Source of the DNA: JANNFX01 sp040080075 | Lineage (GTDB): Bacteria > Pseudomonadota > Alphaproteobacteria > Rhizobiales > Hyphomicrobiaceae | DNA: 11,534 bases | Direction of reading: 5' to 3' | Assembly (NCBI GenBank): GCA_040080075.1 | Contig: JBEBJD010000082.1 | Coordinates: forward strand, 1-11,534 | Shown: positions 1 to 6,372 of the stretch, one piece after another | Numbering within the stretch: position 1 is the first letter of the stretch | Layout: the number at the start of each line of letters is the position of its first letter | Notes under the pieces: model-generated | Told to the model about the DNA's origin: nothing | The model's database searches: none | Seen by the model: only the letters and a program-made list of their open reading frames with translations | Program-made: the position numbers and the translations under genes

Positions 1-568
1 GGTGTCTGCTGGTGGCGCGCAAACCAAGCAAAAAGTAACCCGGGAACAATTCCAGTTTGATCACTTGCGGATTCCTTTCTCTGCCGGCCATGGCCAGTTT
101 GTGCTTGAGGAAAGCTATCTGCGCGGGCCTGTTCTGGGTGCCACTGTGCGCGGCAAGATTGATCATGTGACGCAGCGATTGAGCCTTGGCGGTACGTATG
201 TGCCTCTGCAAGGCATTAACAGTGCGCTGTGTGGCATTCCCATCGTCGGGCAGATAATCACCGGCATCAAGTGCGAGGGGTTGCTCGGCATTACCTATGC
301 CATCCAAGGGCCGATCTCAAAGCCGCAAGTGGTGGTCAATCCGTTCTCGATGGTGGCACCGGGGATATTCCGGGAAATCTTCGAAATGACCAATCCAGAT
401 CCAAAAGTGCAGGCGCGTGATGCGCCCAAGCCAGCGGCACCGGTTGAAAACCGGGTGCGCGCATCGAGTTCAGAGGTGTCGGGAAATAAAGCCGTTGGCA
501 AACCTGCCGCACCCGGAACCATCGATGGATGGTCGTCCAAGAGTGCACCCCTATCTGGCACGCCGTGA
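1..568 (+). CDS. AsmA/YhdP-like (DUF3971-type) envelope protein, C-terminal part
   Basis: This is the 3' end of a gene entering from the left edge; about 188 codons are visible and the GTG at position 2 is probably an internal Val, not a start. The visible part has the glycine- and beta-rich ending seen in AsmA-like C-terminal/YhdP-type proteins: 'GATVRGKIDHVTQRLSLGGT' near residues 46-65, a 'GIPIVGQII' segment near 77-85, and the 'VNPFSMVAPGIFREIF' ending near 111-126, which matches the 'NPLSALAPGFLR' signature I associate with this family. After residue about 130 there is a low-complexity Pro/Ala/Ser tail. Family members are large inner-membrane-anchored periplasmic proteins linked to envelope lipid homeostasis; that role here is inferred from the family. 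The gene converges on tyrS with an 8-bp gap and no visible terminator. Confidence 0.72.
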   Translation, partial: VSAGGAQTKQKVTREQFQFDHLRIPFSAGHGQFVLEESYLRGPVLGATVRGKIDHVTQRLSLGGTYVPLQGINSALCGIPIVGQIITGIKCEGLLGITYAIQGPISKPQVVVNPFSMVAPGIFREIFEMTNPDPKVQARDAPKPAAPVENRVRASSSEVSGNKAVGKPAAPGTIDGWSSKSAPLSGTP

Positions 569-576
569 GGGGTGGA

Positions 577-1836
577 CTATGCCGGCTTCAGCAGCACGTG
601 CTTCTTTTTGCCAAGTGAAAGTTTGATTACGCCACCTTCGGCAAGGTTCGCCGGTGTGAGTTTCATTTTGTCATCGGTCACTGCTGCATCATTGACCTTG
701 AGGCCACCTCCCTGGATCTGACGGCGGGCTTCGCCATTGGACGAAACAAGCCCGGCAGCGGCGAAGGCAGCAAGCACGCTGAAGCCGGCGGCCAAATCAG
801 CGGAAGTAATCGTCACCGTAGGCAAGTCCGTGGCTAGCCCACCCTGTTCAAAGGTCTTGCGAGCAGTTTCGGCTGCTGCCTCTGCTTTGGAGCGGCCGTG
901 AATGAGGGTTGTTGCTTCGGTGGCGAGGGATTTCTTGGCCTCGTTGATTTCTGAGCCACCAAGAGATGACAGCCGTGCCACTTCATCCAGGGGAAGCGTG
1001 GTGAACAGCTTAAGGAAACGCCCAACGTCGGCGTCTTCGGTGTTGCGCCAGTACTGCCAGTAGTCGTAGGCAGACAATTGCTCCTCGTTGAGCCAGACCG
1101 CACCGGCCGCAGTCTTGCCCATCTTGGCGCCAGACGCCGTGGTGAGAAGCGGGCAGGTGAGGGCGTAAAGCTGATCCTTCAAACCCATGCGGCGGCCGAG
1201 ATCGATGCCAGTGACGATATTGCCCCACTGGTCGGAGCCGCCCATCTGCAAGTTGCAGCCATAACGGCGGGCCAGTTCCACGAAGTCGTAAGCCTGCAGC
1301 AGCATGTAGTTGAATTCGATAAACGAAAGTTCCTGCTCGCGTTCCAGCCGCATCTTGGCCGAATCCATCGTCAGCATGCGATTGACCGAGAAGTGCCGGC
1401 CCACGTCGCGCAGGAAATCTATGTAGTTTAGCGGCGCCAGCCATTCGGCGTTGTCTGTCATGACAGCATCAGTGGGGCCCGAGCCGAAATTCAGCAGGCG
1501 TGCGAACACCTGTTTCAGGTTATTCTTGTTGGCATCGATTTCCTCGATGGTGCGCAACTGGCGCGTTTCATCCTTGCCCGAGGGATCGCCAACGCGCGTG
1601 GTGCCACCGCCCATCAGGGTCACGGGCTTGCCCGCGGCAGCCGTTTGCATCCAGTGCAGCATCATGATCGAGAGCAGCGAGCCAACGTGCAGCGAGGGCG
1701 CCGTGCAATCGTAGCCGACATACGCAACAAGCTTGCCCTTAGCGGCAAGAGCATCGATGCCGGCAGAATCGGAGGCTTGATGAATAAAGCCGCGCCCGGT
1801 CAGGATTTTGAGAAAGTCACTTTTGAATGTGGTCAT
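577..1836 (-). CDS. tyrS: Tyrosyl-tRNA synthetase
   Basis: Cytosolic class I aminoacyl-tRNA synthetase that activates tyrosine with ATP and charges tRNA-Tyr. At 419 aa it has normal bacterial length. The HIGH-type motif is H50-V-G-S in 'GYDCTAPSLHVGS', the tyrosine-pocket/Rossmann motif 'GGSDQWGN' is at 199-206, and the KMSKS-type loop is 'KMGKT' at 238-242. Residues about 350-419 form an S4-type RNA-binding domain ('RRQIQGGGLKVNDAAV'). The ATG start gives the expected 'FKSDFLKILTGRGFIHQ' N-terminus; no good Shine-Dalgarno sequence is seen upstream of it. It is divergent from anmK across 103 bp, a neighbour pair I recall from several Hyphomicrobiales. Nothing looks broken. Confidence 0.97.
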   Translation of the reverse strand: MTTFKSDFLKILTGRGFIHQASDSAGIDALAAKGKLVAYVGYDCTAPSLHVGSLLSIMMLHWMQTAAAGKPVTLMGGGTTRVGDPSGKDETRQLRTIEEIDANKNNLKQVFARLLNFGSGPTDAVMTDNAEWLAPLNYIDFLRDVGRHFSVNRMLTMDSAKMRLEREQELSFIEFNYMLLQAYDFVELARRYGCNLQMGGSDQWGNIVTGIDLGRRMGLKDQLYALTCPLLTTASGAKMGKTAAGAVWLNEEQLSAYDYWQYWRNTEDADVGRFLKLFTTLPLDEVARLSSLGGSEINEAKKSLATEATTLIHGRSKAEAAAETARKTFEQGGLATDLPTVTITSADLAAGFSVLAAFAAAGLVSSNGEARRQIQGGGLKVNDAAVTDDKMKLTPANLAEGGVIKLSLGKKKHVLLKPA

Positions 1837-1939
1837 ACGGGAGCGCTTTAAAAGATTGCTGCTGAATTTGGCTTAGGCTCAAACCATGCAGCAGGTTATG
1901 GTCTGTTAGGAAACACGCTCATGGCATGAGGCGGGGAGT
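1837..1939. other. Divergent tyrS/anmK intergenic region
   Basis: These 103 bp must hold the promoters and leaders for tyrS (minus) and anmK (plus). For anmK, GAGG at 1928-1931 sits 8 nt before the ATG and GGGGAG at 1933-1938 is almost adjacent to it. I see no convincing -35/-10 pair for either gene and no operator. CTGCTG and CAGCAG form a 6-bp inverted repeat with a long loop, too weak to call. A T-box would not be expected outside Gram-positive bacteria. Confidence 0.4.
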
Positions 1940-3103
1940 ATGAGCAAGTCTGGTCTCGGGTTGAAACGCGCCATTGGCCTCATGAGCGGCACGTCGATGG
2001 ACGGCATCGACGTTGCGATGATCGAGACCGATGGCGAAAACCAGGTCATTCGCGGGCCAGGCCTAACGTTGCCCTACAACCCGGGGGACCGCCGCATTCT
2101 GGCCCACGCCATGGCGGCCGCGCCGTCCTGCTCGCAGCGCCACGAGCGGCCCGAAGCGCTGGCTATTGCCGAGGATGTGGTGACTCGCATGCACGGCGCG
2201 GCGGTTTCGGCATTTCTGGCGCAGTACGGCCTTGAGCGCGCATCGATCGATGTGATCGGATTTCACGGGCAGACGGTGCTGCACAGGCCGGAAAAGCGGC
2301 TGACGATCCAGCTTGGCGATGGCGAACGGCTGGCAGAGATCACCGGCATTCCCGTTGTCTATGACCTGCGTGCCGCTGACGTTGCTGCAGGCGGGCAAGG
2401 CGCGCCGCTGGTCCCCATCTATCACAAGGCGCTTGCCGTCAAACTTCCGCAGCGTCCGATTGCGGTGGTCAATATCGGCGGTGTTGCAAACGTGACGTGG
2501 ATGGACGACTGGGGCCGCTATCCCGAGCATCGCGGCGGATTAATTGCGTTTGATGCCGGCCCCGGCAATGCGCTGATAGACGATTGGATGATGCGGCGCG
2601 AGGGCGTCGCGTATGACGATCTCGGCGCCACGGCGGCCAGGGGCTCGGTCAACACGGATGTGCTGCGCCTCTGTCTCAGCCATGAGTTCTTCACCAAGCC
2701 ACCGCCAAAATCCCTCGATCGCAATGCCTTCGTTTGGGATGTGGCCGAATGGATGACAGTTGAAGATGGTGCGGCAACTTTGACCGCCTTTACGGCCGAA
2801 GCCATCGCCAGGTCGCGCGAGCACATGCCCGATGAACCCTTGCTTTGGATCGTGTGCGGCGGCGGCCGCAAAAACAAGACGTTGATGTCGCTGTTTGCGG
2901 GCCGCGTTGAAAACGCAGTGGTGCCGTGCGAAGCGGTGGGGCTTGACGGCGATGTGATGGAGGCGGAAGCGTGGGCTTATCTGGCCGTGCGTTCATTGCG
3001 AGGATTGCCGGTTACGTTTCCAGGCACCACGGGAACGAAGGAGCCACTATGCGGCGGAGTAGTGGCCCCGGCAGGTATGGCAAGAACGTGGTCAGATAAG
3101 TGA
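1940..3103 (+). CDS. anmK: Anhydro-N-acetylmuramic acid kinase
   Basis: Cytosolic cell-wall recycling enzyme: it hydrolyses the 1,6-anhydro ring of anhydroMurNAc and phosphorylates the product to MurNAc-6-phosphate. The protein has 387 aa, close to the usual 360-390. The ATP-binding start 'GLMSGTSMDGIDVAM' is at residues 13-27, 'GFHGQTV' at 107-113, and the family motif R144-x-x-D147-V-A-A-G-G-Q-G-A-P at 144-156, whose Asp is the likely catalytic base. 'VNIGGVANVT' is at 177-186, 'FDAGPGN' at 204-210 and 'CGGGRKN' at 306-312. The ATG at 1940 puts the conserved GLMSGTS motif at the expected distance from the N-terminus. No murQ or etherase gene is visible nearby. A 43-bp gap separates it from the small membrane protein gene downstream, so co-transcription is possible. 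Confidence 0.96.
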   Translation: MSKSGLGLKRAIGLMSGTSMDGIDVAMIETDGENQVIRGPGLTLPYNPGDRRILAHAMAAAPSCSQRHERPEALAIAEDVVTRMHGAAVSAFLAQYGLERASIDVIGFHGQTVLHRPEKRLTIQLGDGERLAEITGIPVVYDLRAADVAAGGQGAPLVPIYHKALAVKLPQRPIAVVNIGGVANVTWMDDWGRYPEHRGGLIAFDAGPGNALIDDWMMRREGVAYDDLGATAARGSVNTDVLRLCLSHEFFTKPPPKSLDRNAFVWDVAEWMTVEDGAATLTAFTAEAIARSREHMPDEPLLWIVCGGGRKNKTLMSLFAGRVENAVVPCEAVGLDGDVMEAEAWAYLAVRSLRGLPVTFPGTTGTKEPLCGGVVAPAGMARTWSDK

Positions 3104-3146
3104 AGTTCGCTGCCACGCAGACGGCTGCACACGGAGTGAACGTTAC

Positions 3147-3416
3147 ATGATGGCCGTCGTGAGGCTTCTGGTGCCATTGGGTTTGATGGGTTTTGGCGCC
3201 ATTGCCGCGTTTATGGGGTTAGTGGTGATACTGAACGCACTGTCGAATGGCCGGGTCAGCTATTCTATGATGGCCGATGGCGCGCGCGTGACACACACGG
3301 CGCAGCGGCAGGCCGAACCGGGACTATATTGGCGAACTCTGGGCCTTGCTGGCGGTCTACCCTTCGTTTTGGGGCTGGGTGCCGCGTGGTTGGGACGGCG
3401 CATCTTGCATCGGTGA
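3147..3416 (+). CDS. Small two-helix membrane protein of unknown function
   Basis: I do not recognise this 89-aa protein. Two hydrophobic segments are visible: residues about 4-31 (rich in Val, Leu, Gly, Phe, Ala) and about 64-83 ('LGLAGGLPFVLGLGAAWLG'). They are joined by a polar loop (32-63) with several Ser, Thr, Arg and Gln and a central 'YSMMADGARVTHTAQRQA'. A short basic end 'RRILHR' suggests that the C-terminus stays in the cytoplasm, so both ends would be inside with the loop in the periplasm. GGAG at 3133-3136 lies 10 nt before the ATG at 3147; a second ATG follows directly at 3150 and either could be used. It lies 43 bp after anmK on the same strand and faces the M28 peptidase gene. 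The hydrophobic pattern and the RBS support a real gene, but homologues could not be checked. Confidence 0.6.
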   Translation: MMAVVRLLVPLGLMGFGAIAAFMGLVVILNALSNGRVSYSMMADGARVTHTAQRQAEPGLYWRTLGLAGGLPFVLGLGAAWLGRRILHR

Positions 3417-3449
3417 GCTAGTGCATTTGTCCTGCGATGTGGATAACGG

Positions 3450-3472
3450 TTCGTCGTTGAAAATGCGACGAA
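3450..3472. terminator. Weak candidate hairpin between convergent genes
   Basis: A 7-bp perfect inverted repeat, TTCGTCG (3450-3456) and CGACGAA (3466-3472), has a 9-nt loop and lies in the 75-bp gap between the ends of the small membrane protein gene and the M28 peptidase gene. Its position suits a bidirectional terminator, but no U-run directly follows the stem in either direction, so this rests on position and stem only. Confidence 0.25.
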
Positions 3473-3491
3473 ACAAAAGCCTTACCGGCCA

Positions 3492-4472
3492 TCAGGCCAA
3501 TAATTTTCTCAGCATCTTTTCGAGTCCCCTTGTCACGCGGGCCAAGCTTTCGTAGTCGACGTTTTCAGGCAGATCGTCGAGTTCATGGTAGTAGGGATTG
3601 CGGAAGGGAGCCGTGTCGGTCACCATCATCGCTGGAAAACCGAAGTGATGAAAGGCCCAGTGATCAGAAAGATCGATGCCTTCAAGAAAACCGGGGGCTA
3701 CGCCACCGATTGAGGGGAATTGTGTGTGCGAGCGAAAGTGCCCCAAGGCGCGATGCAAGAAGGATCGCGAGCCCGGCAGGCCAACAAAGGCGATGAAATT
3801 TCCTTTCTTCGGGTAGATCAGGCCGAAGGGCACGGGAAAGTCCTGACTGTTCGGCTCGTTTGAGAAATAACCAATGGTCTCGAGAGCAATCATGCCTTCA
3901 ATGTTTTCGCGGCTATCCTTCAAGGCCTTGGCGTGCTGCCAGCTGCCCATGTCCGGGGTCTTGCCATAGGGCCGTTCTTCGTTGACCCAGAATGCCAGCC
4001 TTAGCCGGTGGGTCGCAGGTGTGAAATTGGCCAGCCGATGGGCAAGTTCCAAGGCCGCCGCGACGCCCGTGCCGTTGTCGTTAGCCCCTGGTGCATCACC
4101 GGGGCTGTCGTAGTGGGCGCCGATGATAATGCTGGGTGTAACAGGCGTAGCGTCGACAGGCTCCCAGACCACTTCGATATTGCGCACGGATTTGTCCGCC
4201 ACGGCAAATATTTGTGCCTGGGGCTTTAAGCCAAACTGAATGAGAGAGCGTTCAATGTAGTGCGCTGCCGCCTCCAGAGCGTCGTAATACTCGATGTTGT
4301 GCGGTTGGCTTGCGACCGCCGTGACGTGCTCTTGAAGGCTATGCGCAAGCCTGACGTCTTCGTGTTCGAGCGCCGGTAGGGGGCCCTTAAATGGCTGCCG
4401 CGGGAATACGATTGAGTACCAGACGGCACTGGCGACTATGGCCAACATGGCGACGGCGGCAAACAGTGGCAT
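3492..4472 (-). CDS. M28-family zinc metallopeptidase (aminopeptidase-like), membrane-anchored
   Basis: The 326-aa protein has an N-terminal hydrophobic stretch (residues about 3-23, followed by 'PRQPFKG') that looks like a signal anchor, so the catalytic domain probably faces the periplasm. The M28 co-catalytic zinc site is readable: H120 in 'IIIGAHYDSP' and D132 in 'GANDNGTG' (12 residues apart, as in Streptomyces aminopeptidase), the catalytic/ligand pair E165-E166 in 'FWVNEERPYG', E198 in 'IALETIGY', and H296 in 'NPYYHELDD'. All expected ligands are present, so it should be active, probably releasing N-terminal residues from peptides; the substrate cannot be read from the sequence. The start ATG is preceded by AAGGA about 11 nt upstream. 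It could be co-transcribed with the upstream hydrolase gene, but the 218-bp gap argues for its own promoter. Confidence 0.88.
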   Translation of the reverse strand: MPLFAAVAMLAIVASAVWYSIVFPRQPFKGPLPALEHEDVRLAHSLQEHVTAVASQPHNIEYYDALEAAAHYIERSLIQFGLKPQAQIFAVADKSVRNIEVVWEPVDATPVTPSIIIGAHYDSPGDAPGANDNGTGVAAALELAHRLANFTPATHRLRLAFWVNEERPYGKTPDMGSWQHAKALKDSRENIEGMIALETIGYFSNEPNSQDFPVPFGLIYPKKGNFIAFVGLPGSRSFLHRALGHFRSHTQFPSIGGVAPGFLEGIDLSDHWAFHHFGFPAMMVTDTAPFRNPYYHELDDLPENVDYESLARVTRGLEKMLRKLLA

Positions 4473-4507
4473 TATGCCATCGATCCTTCATGCGGCGGGG
4501 CAACGTC

Positions 4508-4577
4508 TGTTGCGGCGAAAGAGCAGTAAGCTGATGTTCCTTGTTCCTTCGTAAACCATCCAGTACGCGCCGCAACA
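4508..4577. repeat. 10-bp perfect inverted repeat with 50-nt spacer
   Basis: TGTTGCGGCG (4508-4517) is the exact reverse complement of CGCCGCAACA (4568-4577). It lies in the 218-bp gap between the hydrolase end and the peptidase start, that is, in the likely 5' leader of the peptidase mRNA. A tandem GTTCCTT GTTCCTT is inside the loop. No known family is recognised; a leader stem or a degenerate repeat remnant are both possible. Confidence 0.4.
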
Positions 4578-4690
4578 CTCTTTGGGATGTCACACGAGCA
4601 TTTTTTGGAATGAACACGCGCCAGCCCCTGCCCGGAACTGCCGCATACGGACCTCCGGTTGCAAGTATGTTTCCAGGTGCTGGGATGCGG

Positions 4691-5458
4691 TCAGTCGTCG
4701 TCGCCGTCGTCAGCGGGCAATGCAGCGGCGGGCATTTCTTTCTCGCGCTGGCGTTCAATCTCGCGCAAGCGATCGCGTTCGGCTTCGCGTTCCTTCTTGT
4801 TTTCCTGGTCTTTGGCCGCCTTGGCCAGGCGCATATCAAGGTAGCTGCCCACGCATGACTGGAGCTCCTCGGTCTTGTTTTCGAAGAAGTGGTTGGCGCC
4901 GGGGATGACCTCGTGATCGATCTTGATGCCCTTTTGCGTCTTGAGCTTGGCCGAAAGCTCAGCGACGGAATTGGTCGGTACCACGCGATCCTTATCGCCA
5001 TTGACCATCAGACCGGACGCCGGGCACGGTGCCAGGAACGAGAAGTCATAGAGGTTGGAAGGTGGGGCTACGCAGATGAAACCATCGATCTCGGGACGGC
5101 GCATCAAGAGCTGCATGGCAATCCACGTGCCAAACGACACACCGGCAATCCAACAATATTTGGCGTCAGGTTTGACGATCTGCAGCCAATCGAGGGCGCT
5201 CGCGGCATCCGACAATTCGCCGGGGCCCCCGTCCCAGAAACCTTGGCTGCGGCCAACGCCGCGGAAATTGAAGCGCAAGACCGAGAAGCCGCGCTGCACA
5301 AACGTATAGTAGAGAGAGTAGACGACCTGATTGTTCATCGTGCCGCCGAACTGAGGATGCGGATGCAGGATAAGCGCGATGGGGCTGTCGGTGCCGCCTT
5401 CATGATGATAGCGGGCTTCGATGCGGCCGGCCGGGCCGTTCATAATCAGCTCAGGCAT
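4691..5458 (-). CDS. Serine alpha/beta hydrolase with charged C-terminal tail
   Basis: A 255-aa cytosolic alpha/beta hydrolase; no signal peptide is seen. The oxyanion-side motif 'HPHPQFGGTMNNQ' is at residues 32-44, the nucleophile elbow G-V-S108-F-G at 106-110, the likely acid D157 in 'NGDKDRVVP', and H190 in 'GANHFF', so the triad is complete. 'FNFRGVGRSQG' (64-73) and 'ELSDAASALDWLQ' (81-93) are typical of a hydrolase group that I recall near suf genes in Hyphomicrobiales. The reading frame is open upstream to 5602, but the conserved N-terminus 'MPELIMNGPAGRIEARY' begins at 5458, with AGAAGG 12 nt before it, so I chose that start. Residues about 212-241 are a highly charged Lys/Arg/Glu helix, then a Pro/Ala stretch and an acidic 'DDGDDD' end. 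The substrate is unknown. Confidence 0.85.
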   Translation of the reverse strand: MPELIMNGPAGRIEARYHHEGGTDSPIALILHPHPQFGGTMNNQVVYSLYYTFVQRGFSVLRFNFRGVGRSQGFWDGGPGELSDAASALDWLQIVKPDAKYCWIAGVSFGTWIAMQLLMRRPEIDGFICVAPPSNLYDFSFLAPCPASGLMVNGDKDRVVPTNSVAELSAKLKTQKGIKIDHEVIPGANHFFENKTEELQSCVGSYLDMRLAKAAKDQENKKEREAERDRLREIERQREKEMPAAALPADDGDDD

Positions 5459-5687
5459 GGAGTTTTGAAACCTTCTGGGTCTGGAGCGGCAGGGGCTGCT
5501 CATACAAATATGATCCGGCGGTCTCTTAGCACGTGGGCCATGGTGAAAAGCAAGCACGACGGAATCGCAGGACGGACGCGATGGGACGGAGGCGGCCGGC
5601 AAGGGGGACTAATTTTTCAACATCACAGTGGATGCTGTTAGGACGCCGAAGCCTCAGTTCGCCCGTTCACGCAATTGTTCCTTAGTT
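5459..5687. other. Intergenic stretch upstream of the hydrolase gene
   Basis: This is the left half of the 461-bp gap between the divergent hydrolase and iscR genes. It should hold the hydrolase promoter (minus strand); CATATT-like sequence around 5503-5512 is the only AT-rich patch close to that gene, and no convincing -35 pairs with it. No ORF with coding character, RNA gene or repeat was found here. Confidence 0.4.
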
Positions 5688-5712
5688 ATACTTGACTCAC
5701 CTGATCGGAATT
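5688..5712 (+). promoter_or_regulatory. Candidate IscR type-1 operator
   Basis: The left half ATACTTGACT (5688-5697) matches the left half of the E. coli IscR type-1 consensus (ATASYYGACT) at all 10 positions. The right half (5702-5712) is degenerate, about 6 of 11 positions. The site overlaps the -35 hexamer of the promoter below, the arrangement expected for autorepression by [2Fe-2S]-IscR, which is encoded directly downstream. Confidence 0.55.
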
Positions 5713-5720
5713 TACATATT
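5692..5720 (+). promoter_or_regulatory. Candidate iscR-suf operon promoter
   Basis: TTGACT (-35, 5692-5697) and CATATT (-10, 5715-5720) are separated by 17 bp, which predicts a start near 5727 and a leader of about 190 nt before the GTG of iscR. The -35 lies within the IscR-like half-site and the ICE-like palindrome lies just after the predicted start. A second promoter closer to iscR cannot be excluded. Confidence 0.5.
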
Positions 5721-5731
5721 CAGAATTGAAG

Positions 5732-5748
5732 TTTAGAACAATTCGAAA
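5732..5748. promoter_or_regulatory. Candidate Irr box (iron control element, ICE)
   Basis: TTTAGAACAATTCGAAA fits the ICE palindrome of Hyphomicrobiales (TTTAGAA-N3-TTCTAAA) with a single mismatch. It begins about 5 bp after the predicted transcription start, a place suited to repression. Irr is the heme/iron-status regulator of this group, and suf operons are predicted members of its regulon as I recall. The site is inferred from sequence only; no irr gene is in the window. Confidence 0.55.
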
Positions 5749-5919
5749 GTTAGGCCGCGCCGTTGGGTAGGTCGTTTTAGAACCGGTTTCGTTGCAAGGC
5801 CATCAGGGTTTTCCGGGCGCCATCTCTTTGGAATTGCTTCGCATTCTGGATCCGGTAGCCGGGCCGTCGAGGCCAATTGGGATTTGGTGCCGGCGGGCTT
5901 TCGTGTGGAGATAAGTGGC
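5749..5919 (+). other. Long iscR 5' leader
   Basis: About 170 nt of the predicted leader without a gene. It contains a second TTTAGAA at 5776-5782, exactly 44 bp after the first, but its partner half is poor. It also contains the 8-bp palindrome AACCGGTT (5781-5788) and a small bulged stem around GAATTGC/GCATTC (about 5831-5850). No known riboswitch pattern was recognised. GGAG at 5907-5910 is the ribosome-binding site for iscR. Confidence 0.35.
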
Positions 5920-6372
5920 GTGGAACTCAATACCAAGGGACGTTATGCGGTAACCGCACTCGCGGATCTTGCCAAATTCGGGAACGGTGACGCCGTGTCG
6001 TTAGCCAGCATTTCGGAACGCCAGCAGCTGCCACTGTCCTATCTCGAACAAATCTTTATGAGCCTGCGCCGTTCGGGGCTTGTTGAAAGCGCACGCGGGC
6101 GCTCTGGCGGCTATCGCCTGACCAAACCCGCATCGGGCATTTCCGTCGCCGATATCATGCGCGCGGTCGAAGAAGAGACCCGTATGACCGGATGCCGTGA
6201 TAGCGCGCCGTGCCGCGGAGATAAGCCGTGCCTCACCCATGGCCTGTGGACCGCGCTTGGCAAGCAGATCGATGGATTTTTGACAAGGGTGAGCCTTCAA
6301 GACGTACTTGATGGCGTACCTGAAGGTGAGCCGGAGTTCGGCACCGCAAAAAGTGGGAGGGCTGCCGCATGA
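5920..6372 (+). CDS. iscR: Rrf2-family Fe-S cluster regulator IscR
   Basis: A 150-aa transcription factor that senses [2Fe-2S] supply and controls Fe-S assembly genes. An N-terminal winged helix begins 'ELNTKGRYAVTALADLA'; the recognition-helix region 'LSYLEQIF' carries E43, the residue that in E. coli IscR sets type-1 versus type-2 site choice. The cluster ligands are C92, C98, C104 and H107 in 'GCRDSAPCRGDKPCLTH', with the same spacing and, from this start, the same numbering as E. coli IscR. The spacing differs from that recalled for RirA. The GTG at 5920 is chosen because GGAG lies 9 nt upstream and the protein then begins like its family; the more distal TTG at 5884 would add 12 unconserved residues. 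The stop overlaps the next gene by 4 bp (ATGA), so translation is probably coupled. The Ala-rich C-terminus 'AKSGRAAA' is unremarkable. Confidence 0.92.
   Translation: MELNTKGRYAVTALADLAKFGNGDAVSLASISERQQLPLSYLEQIFMSLRRSGLVESARGRSGGYRLTKPASGISVADIMRAVEEETRMTGCRDSAPCRGDKPCLTHGLWTALGKQIDGFLTRVSLQDVLDGVPEGEPEFGTAKSGRAAA

Noticed and set aside
3481..3500. GGCC-ATCA-GGCC as a terminator
   Set aside because: The 4-bp stem is too short and overlaps the last codons of the peptidase gene.
5459..5602. 48-residue N-terminal extension of the hydrolase
   Set aside because: Arg/Ser/Pro-rich and unlike the family; the conserved protein begins at the ATG at 5458.
4889..5641. 250-codon open frame on the plus strand opposite the hydrolase gene
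   Set aside because: It is antisense to a gene with a full catalytic triad, its protein has no recognisable domain, and it is explained by the GC-rich codon pattern of the real gene.
5692..5707. RirA-type box (TGA-N9-TCA) at the suf promoter
   Set aside because: The second half reads TCG instead of TCA, and the regulator encoded here has IscR-like, not RirA-like, cysteine spacing.
5776..5792. Second full Irr box
   Set aside because: TTTAGAA is present but the second half matches poorly, so only a half-site is supported.
5884..5919. TTG-started N-terminal extension of IscR
   Set aside because: The 12 extra residues are not IscR-like, and GTG 5920 has a well-placed GGAG and gives the E. coli ligand numbering 92/98/104/107.
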